Part shown: positions 38,933 through 46,418 of the stretch, piece by piece
Position numbering within the stretch: the first letter of the stretch is position 1
How the letters are laid out: each line of letters opens with the position of its first letter
From: a virus
Length of the DNA: 46,478 nt
IMG/VR virus record: IMGVR_UViG_3300044695_000631
Span: 1-46,478 of that record
Strand: one strand, 5' to 3'
Translations under genes and position numbers: made by a program
Notes under the pieces: model-generated
Seen by the model: the letters and a program-made list of their open reading frames with translations, nothing else
Databases searched by the model: none
Told to the model about the DNA's origin: nothing

Positions 38933-39871
38933 TCAGCGAGCCGAACTTTTGTCGTAAGCCTGATAAGCCTTGAGCATTTGGTTGCGACGTGGAACGTCAT
39001 CCCAAATACCTGCGTCTATCATAGCTTGCTTCCGTTCGGGTGTCACGTATATTTCTTTCTTAGTTGAAACGGGCGCGTGCTCACGCGTCGTTCCAGTCGG
39101 GGGTGCCTTGCGTTTGCTAGGACTTTGGCGGGTTTCCACCTCGTCGTCGCCAATGCGTGAGGCCACGCGGCGGGTCAGCTCGTGCCAGTAATCGGCGTCC
39201 TTGGGGTTGTACCCCTCGGCGGCGAGCTGGTTGTCGATGACCTTCGTAATGGCGCTATCCTCGTCACGGCCACGCGGGTCGTACCAAGGGTTCGCATCCA
39301 TCCATTCCTTGGCGTAGTTTACTACACGCGGGTCAGGGCCGGGGTTGGCGTGCTGCTGGCGGACTTGCTCCACCTGCTGCTTCTGCTGCCACAGTTGCTG
39401 CGCCTCGTACTGCGCCTCGTCACGCAGACGCATCGCCGTTGCCACGTCGTCACCGTTACCGGCCTCGACTGCGCGGGCGATGATGCTCTCGGCCTGCTTC
39501 ACGTCGGCCTGAGCCTGCGCAATGCGTTGGTCGATGGCGTTTACATTGCTGGCAAGCGTGTTGCCCTCAATGGCGGAGACGCGACGCAGTAGCGTATCGT
39601 TCTGCGCACGCAACTCGGCAAGCTCGCGATCTGCGTGCTCCTTGGCGCGTTTCTGCCGCTCGCGCTGCTTCACGCGCTTGACGTTGCTACGGCTCTTGCG
39701 GGCGATCTCCTCGTCACTGTCGTCTTCGCTATCGCCAAGCCGCTCGTCACCATCATCGTCGTCATCATCGCTATCGTCAGCATCTTCGGTCGCGGCCTCC
39801 TCAACGGGTTCCTCGCCTTCGATGATTACGATGTCGTCTTCATCATTTTCTGTAATTTGGTTGTCAGCCAT
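38933..39871 (-). CDS. Scaffolding protein
   Basis: 312 residues from the ATG at 39871, which has AGGAG upstream; the longer frame lacks a ribosome binding site. The first 60 residues are extremely acidic (Asp/Glu runs such as DDSDDDDDDGDE). Then follows a long coiled coil (about 65-185, including QRERQKRAKEHADRELAELR and AQADVKQAESIIARAVEAGN) and a compact basic C-terminal domain (EIYVTPERKQAMIDAGIWDD, ending KSSAR). This is the layout of phage scaffolds, where the C-terminus binds coat protein. Position between portal and capsid agrees. Confidence 0.82.
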   Translation of the reverse strand: MADNQITENDEDDIVIIEGEEPVEEAATEDADDSDDDDDDGDERLGDSEDDSDEEIARKSRSNVKRVKQRERQKRAKEHADRELAELRAQNDTLLRRVSAIEGNTLASNVNAIDQRIAQAQADVKQAESIIARAVEAGNGDDVATAMRLRDEAQYEAQQLWQQKQQVEQVRQQHANPGPDPRVVNYAKEWMDANPWYDPRGRDEDSAITKVIDNQLAAEGYNPKDADYWHELTRRVASRIGDDEVETRQSPSKRKAPPTGTTREHAPVSTKKEIYVTPERKQAMIDAGIWDDVPRRNQMLKAYQAYDKSSAR

Positions 39872-39881
39872 ATCTATGCTC

Positions 39882-40307
39882 CTAGAGGAATGCCTTGACG
39901 GCAAGCGGGTCACCAGTGACCTTGCCTACCAAATCAAGATCGTTGAAGATTACGACGATGGCCTCTTCTCCATCATCGGTCTTTACCGACCAACGGTCGC
40001 CGCCGTAGCGGGGCACGCGCACGAAGTCTCCGACTTCACACCACGACCCTTCAGGCCAGCTTTCCATTGTGCTGCGGTTCTTGAACGCGAGGCTGCCGAC
40101 GTCGATGACCTTGGCGACCTGCGTGTTGTAATGCTCCGTCTCGCGGACGTCGCCTGTCAGGATGATGCCACCCTTCGTCTTTGTCTTGGGTGTCCGTATC
40201 TGGCACAGGACGCGCGAGCCGAATGGCCGCACGCCTGCGTCACAGGGTGGGAATGCTTCATCAAGTCCGTCGTAACTAAACTCGACGCTGTTTCCATTTA
40301 TCTGCAT
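39882..40307 (-). CDS. GroES-like co-chaperonin (Cpn10 fold)
   Basis: 141 residues. The core PFGSRVLCQIRTPKTKTKGG, then IILTGDVRETEHYNTQVAKV and IDVGSLAFKN, and EVGDFVRVPRYGGDRW, follow the GroES beta-barrel order; KTKTKGGIIL corresponds to the region of the mobile loop that contacts GroEL. It is longer than bacterial GroES (about 97 residues), with an N-terminal extension and a C-terminal tail (FNDLDLVGKVTGDPLAVK). T4 gp31 shows that phage co-chaperonins can replace GroES to fold capsid protein; placement beside the scaffold and capsid fits. TAGGAG precedes the ATG. Confidence 0.8.
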   Translation of the reverse strand: MQINGNSVEFSYDGLDEAFPPCDAGVRPFGSRVLCQIRTPKTKTKGGIILTGDVRETEHYNTQVAKVIDVGSLAFKNRSTMESWPEGSWCEVGDFVRVPRYGGDRWSVKTDDGEEAIVVIFNDLDLVGKVTGDPLAVKAFL

Positions 40308-40315
40308 GTGTGCTC

Positions 40316-40504
40316 CTAAAATTCACGTTTGTCGTCCTCCGCCACCGTGTTGATAAGGATTTCCTTGGCCCGCTGCAATCCAGCGTACAGGCCAATGGCG
40401 CGTCCATAATCAAACTCGGTCTTGCCAGACGGCCTCTCCAGCGCCTCAACAGCCATTGCTGACTGCTCTGTCTCGAGACGCTGAAGGAGGGTCTCTATTC
40501 TCAT
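40316..40504 (-). CDS. Small helical protein
   Basis: 62 residues, helical: RIETLLQRLETEQSAMAVEA and YGRAIGLYAGLQRAKEILIN. Short proteins with a Y/F-x-G-x-x-x-G-L-x-x-A-x-E-x-L pattern are common among phage head genes, with unknown role. The ATG overlaps the stop of the 44-residue gene upstream (ATGA). Possibly an assembly factor. Confidence 0.65.
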   Translation of the reverse strand: MRIETLLQRLETEQSAMAVEALERPSGKTEFDYGRAIGLYAGLQRAKEILINTVAEDDKREF

Positions 40505-40635
40505 GCTGGTGTCTTGGGTGACTTACCAACAGGAGGCATGATGCCCATTGCCATTTTCTTGTGCATGGGCATGTACTTGTCGCCTGCCTTCGGGCTGGTG
40601 CCCTTCGGTGTCGCGGTCTTTGCATTGTCGGCCAT
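40501..40635 (-). CDS. Very small basic protein
   Basis: 44 residues from the ATG at 40635: MADNAKTATPKGTSPKAGDK, then YMPMHKKMAMGIMPPVGKSP, KTPA. It is rich in Lys, Pro and Met and has no hydrophobic segment. The stop overlaps the next start (ATGA), and it follows the portal stop by 10 bases, so it sits in a coupled gene chain. The short length makes the call less certain; a head minor component is possible. Confidence 0.6.
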   Translation of the reverse strand: MADNAKTATPKGTSPKAGDKYMPMHKKMAMGIMPPVGKSPKTPA

Positions 40636-40645
40636 AGTGAGTTCC

Positions 40646-43207
40646 TTATGGGTTCGGATTTATCCCAGTGCCGGTTGACACTGCGATGCGTTCGCCAGAC
40701 ATGATCTCGGCCTGCGCAAGCTGCATGGCCGTCTGGTTGTCTTGCTGGTTCATGGTCATGCGGGCGTTCAGCTCCGCCGACTTGCGGGCGTCCTCGCGGT
40801 CCTGCTTCATCTGCTCAAGCTGCTGCTCGATCTGTAGCTTCTGTGCCTGAAGCTGCATCTCTGCTTGGCTCTGCATTGCCTCGGCCTGCATCTTCTGACC
40901 CTCGATCTGCATGGCAGTCTGATCCTTCTGGGTCTGTATCTGTAGCTTCTGACCTTCAAGCTGCATCTGCGCCTGATCGCGCTGCGCCTGTGCCTGTAGC
41001 TTCTGGCCCTCTATGGCGGTGCGCGGGTCTTGCGGCGGCTGCGGCGCGAGTTGCTGCATCATCTGCATGGCCTGCGCGATGACAGGCGGCAGCGATGAGA
41101 ACACCTCAGTCGCGTCGGCGACCACAGTCTGAGACGCCTCGGCCAACATGCGATCGAACGCACGGCGCGCCTCGTCGTCCTTGAGGTTCTTCATGTCCTC
41201 GGCGATGTCGATGCCCGACGTATCTTCGGCCAGCTCAAGCACGGTCGACGCGTACCACAGCGCAAGGTGCTCCTTGATGTGGCCCAGTATCACTGGCAAA
41301 TAGGCTGGCGCGATGAGCTGGCTTGCGCCGAGCGCTGGGTTCGTCATGTACGCCAAGTGCGTCTTGAGGTGGGCGATGTGGTCCTGCTCAGGGAAGGCGA
41401 CGATCGGTCGGCCCATCGTGGCCGCGACGTTCTCGTTGACCGCGTTCTGCTGCTTCGGCTCCAGCGGCGGGTTGAGCAACTCCTTCGGGTTCGGCACGCG
41501 CAGCGTGTCAAGCAGACGCTCCTCGACCTTGCGCAAGTTATACAGTTGCGGCAGCGCAGCGGCGCGCTGCGACACGGCCTGCACCTGCGCGAAGCGTTGC
41601 GCCTCGCTGAAGATCGCGGGGTCGGACACAGGCACGACGTCCATCGGGCCTTCGAAGTCTGCGCGTGTGGCCAGCACTTCGCCGACCTCATGCTTGACGT
41701 CCGCGTCATCGAGATACATCGCGTTGAGGCGATGCAGGATACGCAGCGTGCGGGCCATCGCGGCATGCAGACGTGCGTGGATCGACGAGAAGACGGTCAT
41801 GCCCTCTTGGATCAATGCAAGTGTCGTGCCGACTGGCGCGTTCGGGTTCTGGTCGGCGAGGTTGTCCATCGATGTGCGGACGACGCCCTTGCCTGCGTCG
41901 ACCACAAAGCCGAGCAGTTGGAACAATGTCGGCGATGGCGGGTTGAACGGTATCGGCATGGCCAGCTTGCGGACGTCATCGACGTTGAGGCCGCCCTCGA
42001 TCTCTTCGACCTGCGTCGGCTGGATGTTCAGCGACTGGCCGCCGCGTGTGCCGCCCTTCAGCTTGAGCATCGTCGGCACGTTCTGGATGTGCGCGCTGTC
42101 CATCAGTGCGCGCAGCGCGCCGGTCGCGGCAGCGGATAGGCCGCCGATCATGTGCGGCAGGCCAATCGGGTAGGCACCGCGCCACGGGATGAACGGGAAC
42201 TCGACGAACCAGTCGAGTGGCTCGCGGCTGTCGTCCTCCTCGTCCCAGTTGCGGTAGATCGCAAGCACCTTGCTCGACGGCTTGTCGATGGTGATGATGT
42301 ACGGCGCGTTGCCCTCACCCTCGACGTCGGCGATGACGTGGCACTCGAACACGGTGCGCAGGCCATCCTCGTTGTAGCTGGTGTCTGACCGGCCCTCGAT
42401 CTTGTCGTTGGCCACGTCGGCGCTTGAGCGCTCAGGCTCAAGGCCCGGAGGCGTCAGGTCGACGTCGCGGTACATGCCGCTCTCGACGCGCATCTCATAG
42501 TCGAGCTGCGTCAGGTACTGGACGTGCGTCTTGCGCTGCGCGGTGTAGAAGTTGGTCGCAGCGAAGGGCAGGTACATGTCGTCGATCATGACGGCAAGGA
42601 AGCCGGGGCGATTGCGCGCCTCGTCCCATGACATCTTCAGGTACTGCGCGCCGCCGAGTGGCACCTGCGTCAGTAGCTGCTCAAGCTCCGAGCGGAACTC
42701 TTGGCTCTGCACCGTGAGCTGCCAGTTCATGAGCGACGTCTTGCGCTTCGCCTTCTGGATCTTCTTCATCGTGACTTCGCCCTCGATCAGGTCCTTTGCT
42801 GGACCCTGCGGAGGTAGAAGCTCTTTGATGGCGCGCGACGCGAAGTCGATGCACGCCTCGGTCATCATCGGGTGGACGACCTTCGATGCGCCGTTGAACT
42901 GTGCGCCGCCGGGCGCGTCGTCACCGAGACCGGTGCGGCGGATGCCCTCCTCGTACTGCTCGTCGCGCTTCTTGCGCGCCTCCTTGTCGCGGGTGATCAG
43001 TTCGAGGAACTTCGATGCCAGTGACTTTAGGTCCGGCTCGGGCATAGTCTCGGCTAGGTTGTCGTAGAACTCGCTCTCGCCTGCGGCTGGTCCGTTCTCG
43101 TCGAGCGTGACGATAGCGCCACCGTCCTCGGTGTCCTCAACGTCGGTCACGTCCTCGCCGTCGAACTCAACGGTCTCGCCCTCGATGATGTCTTCGTCTT
43201 CGATCAT
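40646..43207 (-). CDS. Portal protein (P22 gp1-like)
   Basis: 853 residues. An acidic N-terminus (IEGETVEFDGEDVTDVEDTE) is followed by the portal core: FLELITRDKEARKKRDEQYE, QFNGASKVVHPMMTEACIDF, NWQLTVQSQEFRSELEQLLT, AFPFAATNFYTAQRK-type segments and FNPPSPTLFQLLGFVVDAGK with VRTSMDNLADQNPNAPVGTT. Large P22-type portals share this size and order. The last 130 residues are a Gln-rich coiled coil with heptad repeats (QLEGQKLQIQTQKDQ and close copies), comparable to the P22 barrel helix. It forms the dodecameric channel for packaging and ejection. Confidence 0.88.
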   Translation of the reverse strand: MIEDEDIIEGETVEFDGEDVTDVEDTEDGGAIVTLDENGPAAGESEFYDNLAETMPEPDLKSLASKFLELITRDKEARKKRDEQYEEGIRRTGLGDDAPGGAQFNGASKVVHPMMTEACIDFASRAIKELLPPQGPAKDLIEGEVTMKKIQKAKRKTSLMNWQLTVQSQEFRSELEQLLTQVPLGGAQYLKMSWDEARNRPGFLAVMIDDMYLPFAATNFYTAQRKTHVQYLTQLDYEMRVESGMYRDVDLTPPGLEPERSSADVANDKIEGRSDTSYNEDGLRTVFECHVIADVEGEGNAPYIITIDKPSSKVLAIYRNWDEEDDSREPLDWFVEFPFIPWRGAYPIGLPHMIGGLSAAATGALRALMDSAHIQNVPTMLKLKGGTRGGQSLNIQPTQVEEIEGGLNVDDVRKLAMPIPFNPPSPTLFQLLGFVVDAGKGVVRTSMDNLADQNPNAPVGTTLALIQEGMTVFSSIHARLHAAMARTLRILHRLNAMYLDDADVKHEVGEVLATRADFEGPMDVVPVSDPAIFSEAQRFAQVQAVSQRAAALPQLYNLRKVEERLLDTLRVPNPKELLNPPLEPKQQNAVNENVAATMGRPIVAFPEQDHIAHLKTHLAYMTNPALGASQLIAPAYLPVILGHIKEHLALWYASTVLELAEDTSGIDIAEDMKNLKDDEARRAFDRMLAEASQTVVADATEVFSSLPPVIAQAMQMMQQLAPQPPQDPRTAIEGQKLQAQAQRDQAQMQLEGQKLQIQTQKDQTAMQIEGQKMQAEAMQSQAEMQLQAQKLQIEQQLEQMKQDREDARKSAELNARMTMNQQDNQTAMQLAQAEIMSGERIAVSTGTGINPNP

Positions 43208-43217
43208 TGCCTAATCC

Positions 43218-44672
43218 TTATTGCCCATACGGGTTCTGTATCACCTTCGGCGGTGGTTTATCAATCTCTTGCGGCTTCTTGTCGACCAGCGAGCCGAGCA
43301 TGCCCTTGTCCATCATGAGCCGCATCGCCTGCGTTGTGCTGTCGACGAAGTCGTCGTGCTTGATGCTGCCCTTGCCGCTGAACGAGCAGAGCTGCGCCAC
43401 CAGCGGGTCGGCCCAGACGCGCGGCTTGCCGGGGAACTTGTCGCTCTCCGGCAGGAACACCCTGCGCCGTGCGAACACGGGACTGACCACATGCAGGCGC
43501 GCCAGCTTGTCTGCTCTGCCGGGGTTGTAGGCGTGTGCCAGTATACCCTCGCGGTCGAGCATCTGTCTCAAGCTGATGCCGCTCCCCTTGTCCTCGATCA
43601 ACAGGATGTCTGGCTTGCGCCCAGATGTCAGCGGCTTTGAGCTACCGTACATGGGCTTGATCAACGCGACGTCTTGGTCGTCGCCATACGCCGTGTTCAT
43701 CTCTTTCTTCACGCGCTTGATCAGGTCGGGCATGCCGAGCTGCTCCTGCCAGCAATCGAGCAGGATGGTGTAGCCCTTCTCGTCGTGTTGGAACACGCCC
43801 CAGACGCTGCACGCCGTGTAGTCGGCGTCGCCGCTCTTCGTGTCGCGGGTCGCCTCAGTGAACGCAGTGTCGAGTGACATGATGATCCAGTCGAACGCGG
43901 GCAGCGGCTTCTTCGCGGGCCACAACTTGAGCCAGCTCTTCTTGATGATAGCATTTTCGGACGGGTCCAGCAGCTCGCCAAAGATCTCTTGACGCCCAAG
44001 CGTTGTGCCCTCGTAGGCCTCAAGGCTCTCGAAGAACCGATCGGGCAGGTTGGCGCGGTTGTCGAACGTCGAGCCGGTGACCACGGTGCGTCCCGCCTTC
44101 GGGATGATCAGCTTGCGCACCAGCTCGACTGGCCGAGGCGTCGTCGTCCACAGCACCTGCGGCTTCGCGCCGAGACGCAGCCCCATCATGGCCATGTCCC
44201 ACGTCTCTTCGGCGTTCTGCCATGCGGCCAGCTCGTCGCACCAGATGAACTGATGCTGCGGACCGCGCAGACGCGCAGGCTTCTCTGACGTAAAGCCACG
44301 GATCTTCGTGCCGTTCTTCATCTCGAGGAGAAGATCTGTGCTGTTGTACTTCTTGATCAACGCCTCGGGGATGACGTTGAGCAGGCCGCTCTCACCCTGA
44401 AAGCAGACCTTGTCGACGTCGGCATAGGTCGGCGCGATCACGGCGCAGTATGTATTGCGGTACAGGGCGGCTTTGGCACCCAGCCATTCTGCGCCTATCC
44501 GGGTCTTGCCGAAACCGCGTCCGGCCATGTAGCCGTACTCGCTAAAGTCTGCGTCGGGGATCTGGTTCGGTCGCGCCATCTTCGCCCAGCGCACCTGCCA
44601 ATCGACAAGGATGCGCGCCTCGGGTTTCATGGCGCGCGCCTGCGCTACCTCGAGTTCGATCACGTCATCCAT
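43218..44672 (-). CDS. Terminase large subunit
   Basis: 484 residues. The ATPase part has Walker A AGRGFGKT (50-57), Walker B FIWCDE (142-147) with catalytic Glu147, and motif III TTTPRP (176-181). The nuclease part has SLDTAF (Asp268), GDADYTA and, near the C-terminus, KHDDFVDSTTQAM, the three acidic positions of the RNase H-like fold. The protein cuts concatemers and drives DNA through the portal. Adjacent genes encode the small subunit and portal in the usual order. The closest type from the motifs is the headful group that includes Sf6/P22-like enzymes, but the packaging mode is not proven. Confidence 0.93.
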   Translation of the reverse strand: MDDVIELEVAQARAMKPEARILVDWQVRWAKMARPNQIPDADFSEYGYMAGRGFGKTRIGAEWLGAKAALYRNTYCAVIAPTYADVDKVCFQGESGLLNVIPEALIKKYNSTDLLLEMKNGTKIRGFTSEKPARLRGPQHQFIWCDELAAWQNAEETWDMAMMGLRLGAKPQVLWTTTPRPVELVRKLIIPKAGRTVVTGSTFDNRANLPDRFFESLEAYEGTTLGRQEIFGELLDPSENAIIKKSWLKLWPAKKPLPAFDWIIMSLDTAFTEATRDTKSGDADYTACSVWGVFQHDEKGYTILLDCWQEQLGMPDLIKRVKKEMNTAYGDDQDVALIKPMYGSSKPLTSGRKPDILLIEDKGSGISLRQMLDREGILAHAYNPGRADKLARLHVVSPVFARRRVFLPESDKFPGKPRVWADPLVAQLCSFSGKGSIKHDDFVDSTTQAMRLMMDKGMLGSLVDKKPQEIDKPPPKVIQNPYGQ

Positions 44673-44853
44673 TGTTGCGGTACAGCGTCAGCGTTTCGCG
44701 CAGCTCATGATTGGCTGCGCGGATCTTGTCGTAACGCTCGTTGGCCAGATGCAGTGCGTGATTGAGCGCGTACTGCTCAGTCGCGTGGTGATCGGCAGCC
44801 GCCTCCAATTCGCGGATGCGACGCCACGGGTTGGTGAACAGGCGCGGGATCAT
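44665..44853 (-). CDS. Small coiled-coil protein between terminase subunits
   Basis: 62 residues: PWRRIRELEAAADHHATEQY, then HLANERYDKIRAANHELRET and LTLYRNNG, one long amphipathic helix. It overlaps the large terminase gene by 8 bases and the small terminase gene by ATGA. It is often seen in this position in related phages without known function; an accessory to packaging is plausible. Confidence 0.7.
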   Translation of the reverse strand: MIPRLFTNPWRRIRELEAAADHHATEQYALNHALHLANERYDKIRAANHELRETLTLYRNNG

Positions 44854-45275
44854 TTGCTGTTGCGCTTCGCGGCCAATATGGTCTCGGCGAAGAACGCGGC
44901 CAAGGCGTCTGCTTCAGGTGCCTCGATTTCGTCGTCCTTGACTTTGTCTTTTTGCGGAACGTCGCCATAGCGCGACGGCTTGAGCTTGCCCATTGCCCAC
45001 TTGCGCGTGTCGATGCGCACGCGCTTGTCCTGCACCTCGATCTCTGGGTTGTCGGCGATCTCGAAGATCTCCTCCAGCATGTCCTCGGTGGCGGCCTCCC
45101 GCGCGCGCATGTAGCGCTCGGCGAAGGAGGGGAAGCGATCGAGCCACACGTACACTGTCGATGCGTTTGGAAACTCGTCGGACTTGCACAGCTTGCGCAG
45201 ACTGATGCCCTCGGTGAGCTTATCACAGATGAGGTTACCCATCTCCTCAGTGTATGTGCTAGGTCGGCCAGTCAT
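44850..45275 (-). CDS. Terminase small subunit (Sf6 gp1-like)
   Basis: 141 residues. The N-terminal helix-turn-helix GRPSTYTEEMGNLICDKLTE, SLRKLCKSDEFPNASTVYVW, then LDRFPSFAERYMRAREAATE, matches Sf6-type small terminase. MLEEIFEIADNPEI and RIDTRKWAMGKLKPSRYGD follow, the oligomerisation and linker part. It recognises the packaging site on phage DNA and activates the large subunit. It is the first gene of the packaging block; a 151-base leader lies upstream. Confidence 0.9.
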   Translation of the reverse strand: MTGRPSTYTEEMGNLICDKLTEGISLRKLCKSDEFPNASTVYVWLDRFPSFAERYMRAREAATEDMLEEIFEIADNPEIEVQDKRVRIDTRKWAMGKLKPSRYGDVPQKDKVKDDEIEAPEADALAAFFAETILAAKRNSK

Positions 45276-45426
45276 CTCGTCTGCATGCTCCGTTCGGTTA
45301 CACAGTGCTACCAGTTACGGCCCCTAGATAACCGCATTCTCACCCACATGCAAGAGGCAGCTCGACTGAGCTATTCCAAATCACCCAGCCGAGCCTACCC
45401 CATCAACGCCAAACAGGCTCTCGCTG
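45276..45426. other. Leader of the packaging operon, no gene
   Basis: 151 bases with no convincing gene. On the minus strand it contains AGCTCAGTCGAGCT, a short hairpin reminiscent of a tRNA D-arm, but no full cloverleaf. A packaging (pac) recognition region could lie here or inside the small terminase gene, as in P22-like phages; no specific site is visible. Confidence 0.4.
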
Positions 45427-45726
45427 TCAAAGCAAATCGGAGCCATCCGCTGGGCCCTTCAGCATATCCTCCACGGCTCTAGCCAATGCACTGCGGATGA
45501 GCAGTCGCGGCAGATCCGCATGGCGGCTGCTGAACCGCTGGCCATTCCAACCCAGCCAATAGTTCGCTTTACGCGGTGCCCTGCCATCCGCCACGACTTT
45601 GACCGACGTCCACTCGGTCAGCGGATCAGGCCTGATGTACACAAACCAATTACCGTCAGCCTCTATCGACCCGAGGGAATTCCAGTCATCGGTTTTCGGT
45701 TTGTTTCCGAGGTACCTCTTTTCCAT
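45427..45726 (-). CDS. Hypothetical protein, first gene of the leftward transcript
   Basis: 99 residues: MEKRYLGNKPKTDDWNSLGS, EADGNWFVYIRPDPLTEWTS, VKVVADGRAPRKANYWLGWN and a helical C-terminus RHADLPRLLIRSALARAVED. AGGGG precedes the ATG. It is divergently placed against the early gene at 46074 across the control region, a position often used by small regulatory or host-takeover genes. It has no recognised DNA-binding motif. Function unknown. Confidence 0.62.
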   Translation of the reverse strand: MEKRYLGNKPKTDDWNSLGSIEADGNWFVYIRPDPLTEWTSVKVVADGRAPRKANYWLGWNGQRFSSRHADLPRLLIRSALARAVEDMLKGPADGSDLL

Positions 45727-45771
45727 TTTTCTAAACCCCTAGTGAATAACGTCTGATCGACTAACACACCA

Positions 45772-45801
45772 CATCACGCAGCGCAACGCATCATGCAGCG
45801 C
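45772..45801 (+). repeat. Direct repeat in the control region
   Basis: CATCACGCAGCGC (45772-45784) and CATCATGCAGCGC (45789-45801), 17-base period, one mismatch. A partial third copy starts at 45838 (CATCACAGCATC). They precede the ATGCTGCA box cluster and could be binding sites for a replication or regulatory protein. Confidence 0.55.
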
Positions 45802-45856
45802 GAGAGACTTCCGGGGCAACACGAAAAAAGCACAGCGCATCACAGCATCTGCTCGG

Positions 45857-45983
45857 TGCAGCATTTGCAGCAGGTGGGGGCCTTCTCTTAGAAGGCTCCC
45901 CTTGATGCTGCATAAATGCTGCATTTCTCCGAGCTGCACCATTTGCAGCATGAGGCTTAATGCTGCAAATGATGCATGCTGCA
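45857..45983 (+). repeat. Cluster of ATGCTGCA boxes (iteron-like)
   Basis: Six full 8-base boxes and one 7-base copy in 127 bases: TGCAGCAT at 45857 and 45944, TGCAGCA at 45866, and ATGCTGCA at 45905, 45916, 45960 and 45976. Both orientations occur and spacing varies between 9 and 44 bases. A hairpin lies inside the cluster and an AT-rich tract follows. The region lies between divergent genes. Iteron arrays beside AT-rich DNA are typical of replication origins, and clusters of operators are typical of regulatory switches; either fits. Confidence 0.7.
45876..45901 (+). other. Hairpin inside the box cluster
   Basis: GCCTTCT (45880-45886) pairs with AGAAGGC (45890-45896), extended by GGGG (45876-45879) with CCCC (45898-45901) around one bulged T; the loop is three bases. 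Stable in DNA or RNA. No T-run follows on either strand, so it is not a plain terminator; it may be an origin or operator structure. Confidence 0.65.
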
Positions 45984-46073
45984 ATTAATTAAATAAAAAT
46001 GCATTTTGTGTATTGCAATGCCGGATTGCATCGTCTAGGGACTGTTTATCAGCAACGCAAATGGAGTAAAAAA
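45984..46073 (+). promoter_or_regulatory. AT-rich early promoter/operator region
   Basis: The first 25 bases are A/T-rich (ATTAATTAAATAAAAAT and onward). AAAATGCATTTT (45996-46007) is a perfect 12-base palindrome, and TGCAAT-GCCGG-ATTGCA (46014-46030) is an inverted repeat. The early gene ATG follows at 46074, with GGAG about 10 bases before it. A promoter must lie in this area but I cannot pick a single -35/-10 pair with confidence. The palindromes are likely protein-binding sites. Confidence 0.5.
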
Positions 46074-46400
46074 ATGACCGACCTAGCCACCATCGACACC
46101 GAAATGAACGCACTCGACGCCCTACTTGCAGAGTTCGCGGCAGCGACCGTTGAGATCTCGCTTGACGATCTGAACCCAGCCCAGCGCCGCGCAGCCGACA
46201 ACTTGATCAGCTCGATCACCTTTTTAGATTTTGAGCTCAAGACGCTAACGGTCACGCGCTTCAATAACCGCAGCCGCGTCACCATCTACGCCGAGGCTGG
46301 CCTTGTCGGCGACGAAGGCACGATGGCTTCAATCTTCGGACGCAGCAAGCGTCACGTCACCATCGGCCCACGCGGTGCCGTAAAGAACATCAGCCGTTAA
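46074..46400 (+). CDS. Hypothetical early protein
   Basis: 108 residues from the ATG at 46074; the open frame extends further upstream through the operator region but lacks a ribosome binding site there. The N-terminal half is acidic and helical (TEMNALDALLAEFAAATVEI), with LDDLNPAQRRAADNLISS; the C-terminal half is beta-like and basic (TVTRFNNRSRVTIYAEAGLV, FGRSKRHVTIGPRGAVKNI). It is the first gene of the rightward early transcript, so a regulatory or host-takeover role is possible. It is not recognised. Confidence 0.65.
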   Translation: MTDLATIDTEMNALDALLAEFAAATVEISLDDLNPAQRRAADNLISSITFLDFELKTLTVTRFNNRSRVTIYAEAGLVGDEGTMASIFGRSKRHVTIGPRGAVKNISR

Positions 46401-46418
46401 TTAACAGGAGCATACAAC

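Noticed and set aside
41267-42139. Two plus-strand open frames of about 290 residues opposite the portal gene
   Set aside because: Both are antisense to the portal core, have shadow-like composition and no start signals.
45329-45400. tRNA-like stretch on the minus strand with AGCTCAGTCGAGCT and a possible TGC anticodon loop
   Set aside because: The D-loop would be only four bases, the anticodon stem has two mismatches, and no acceptor stem or T-arm closes. It reads as a plain small hairpin.
45739-45984. 81-residue open frame covering the box cluster
   Set aside because: Its sequence is simply the repeats translated (MQH/LQM elements), has no ribosome binding site and lies in clear regulatory DNA.
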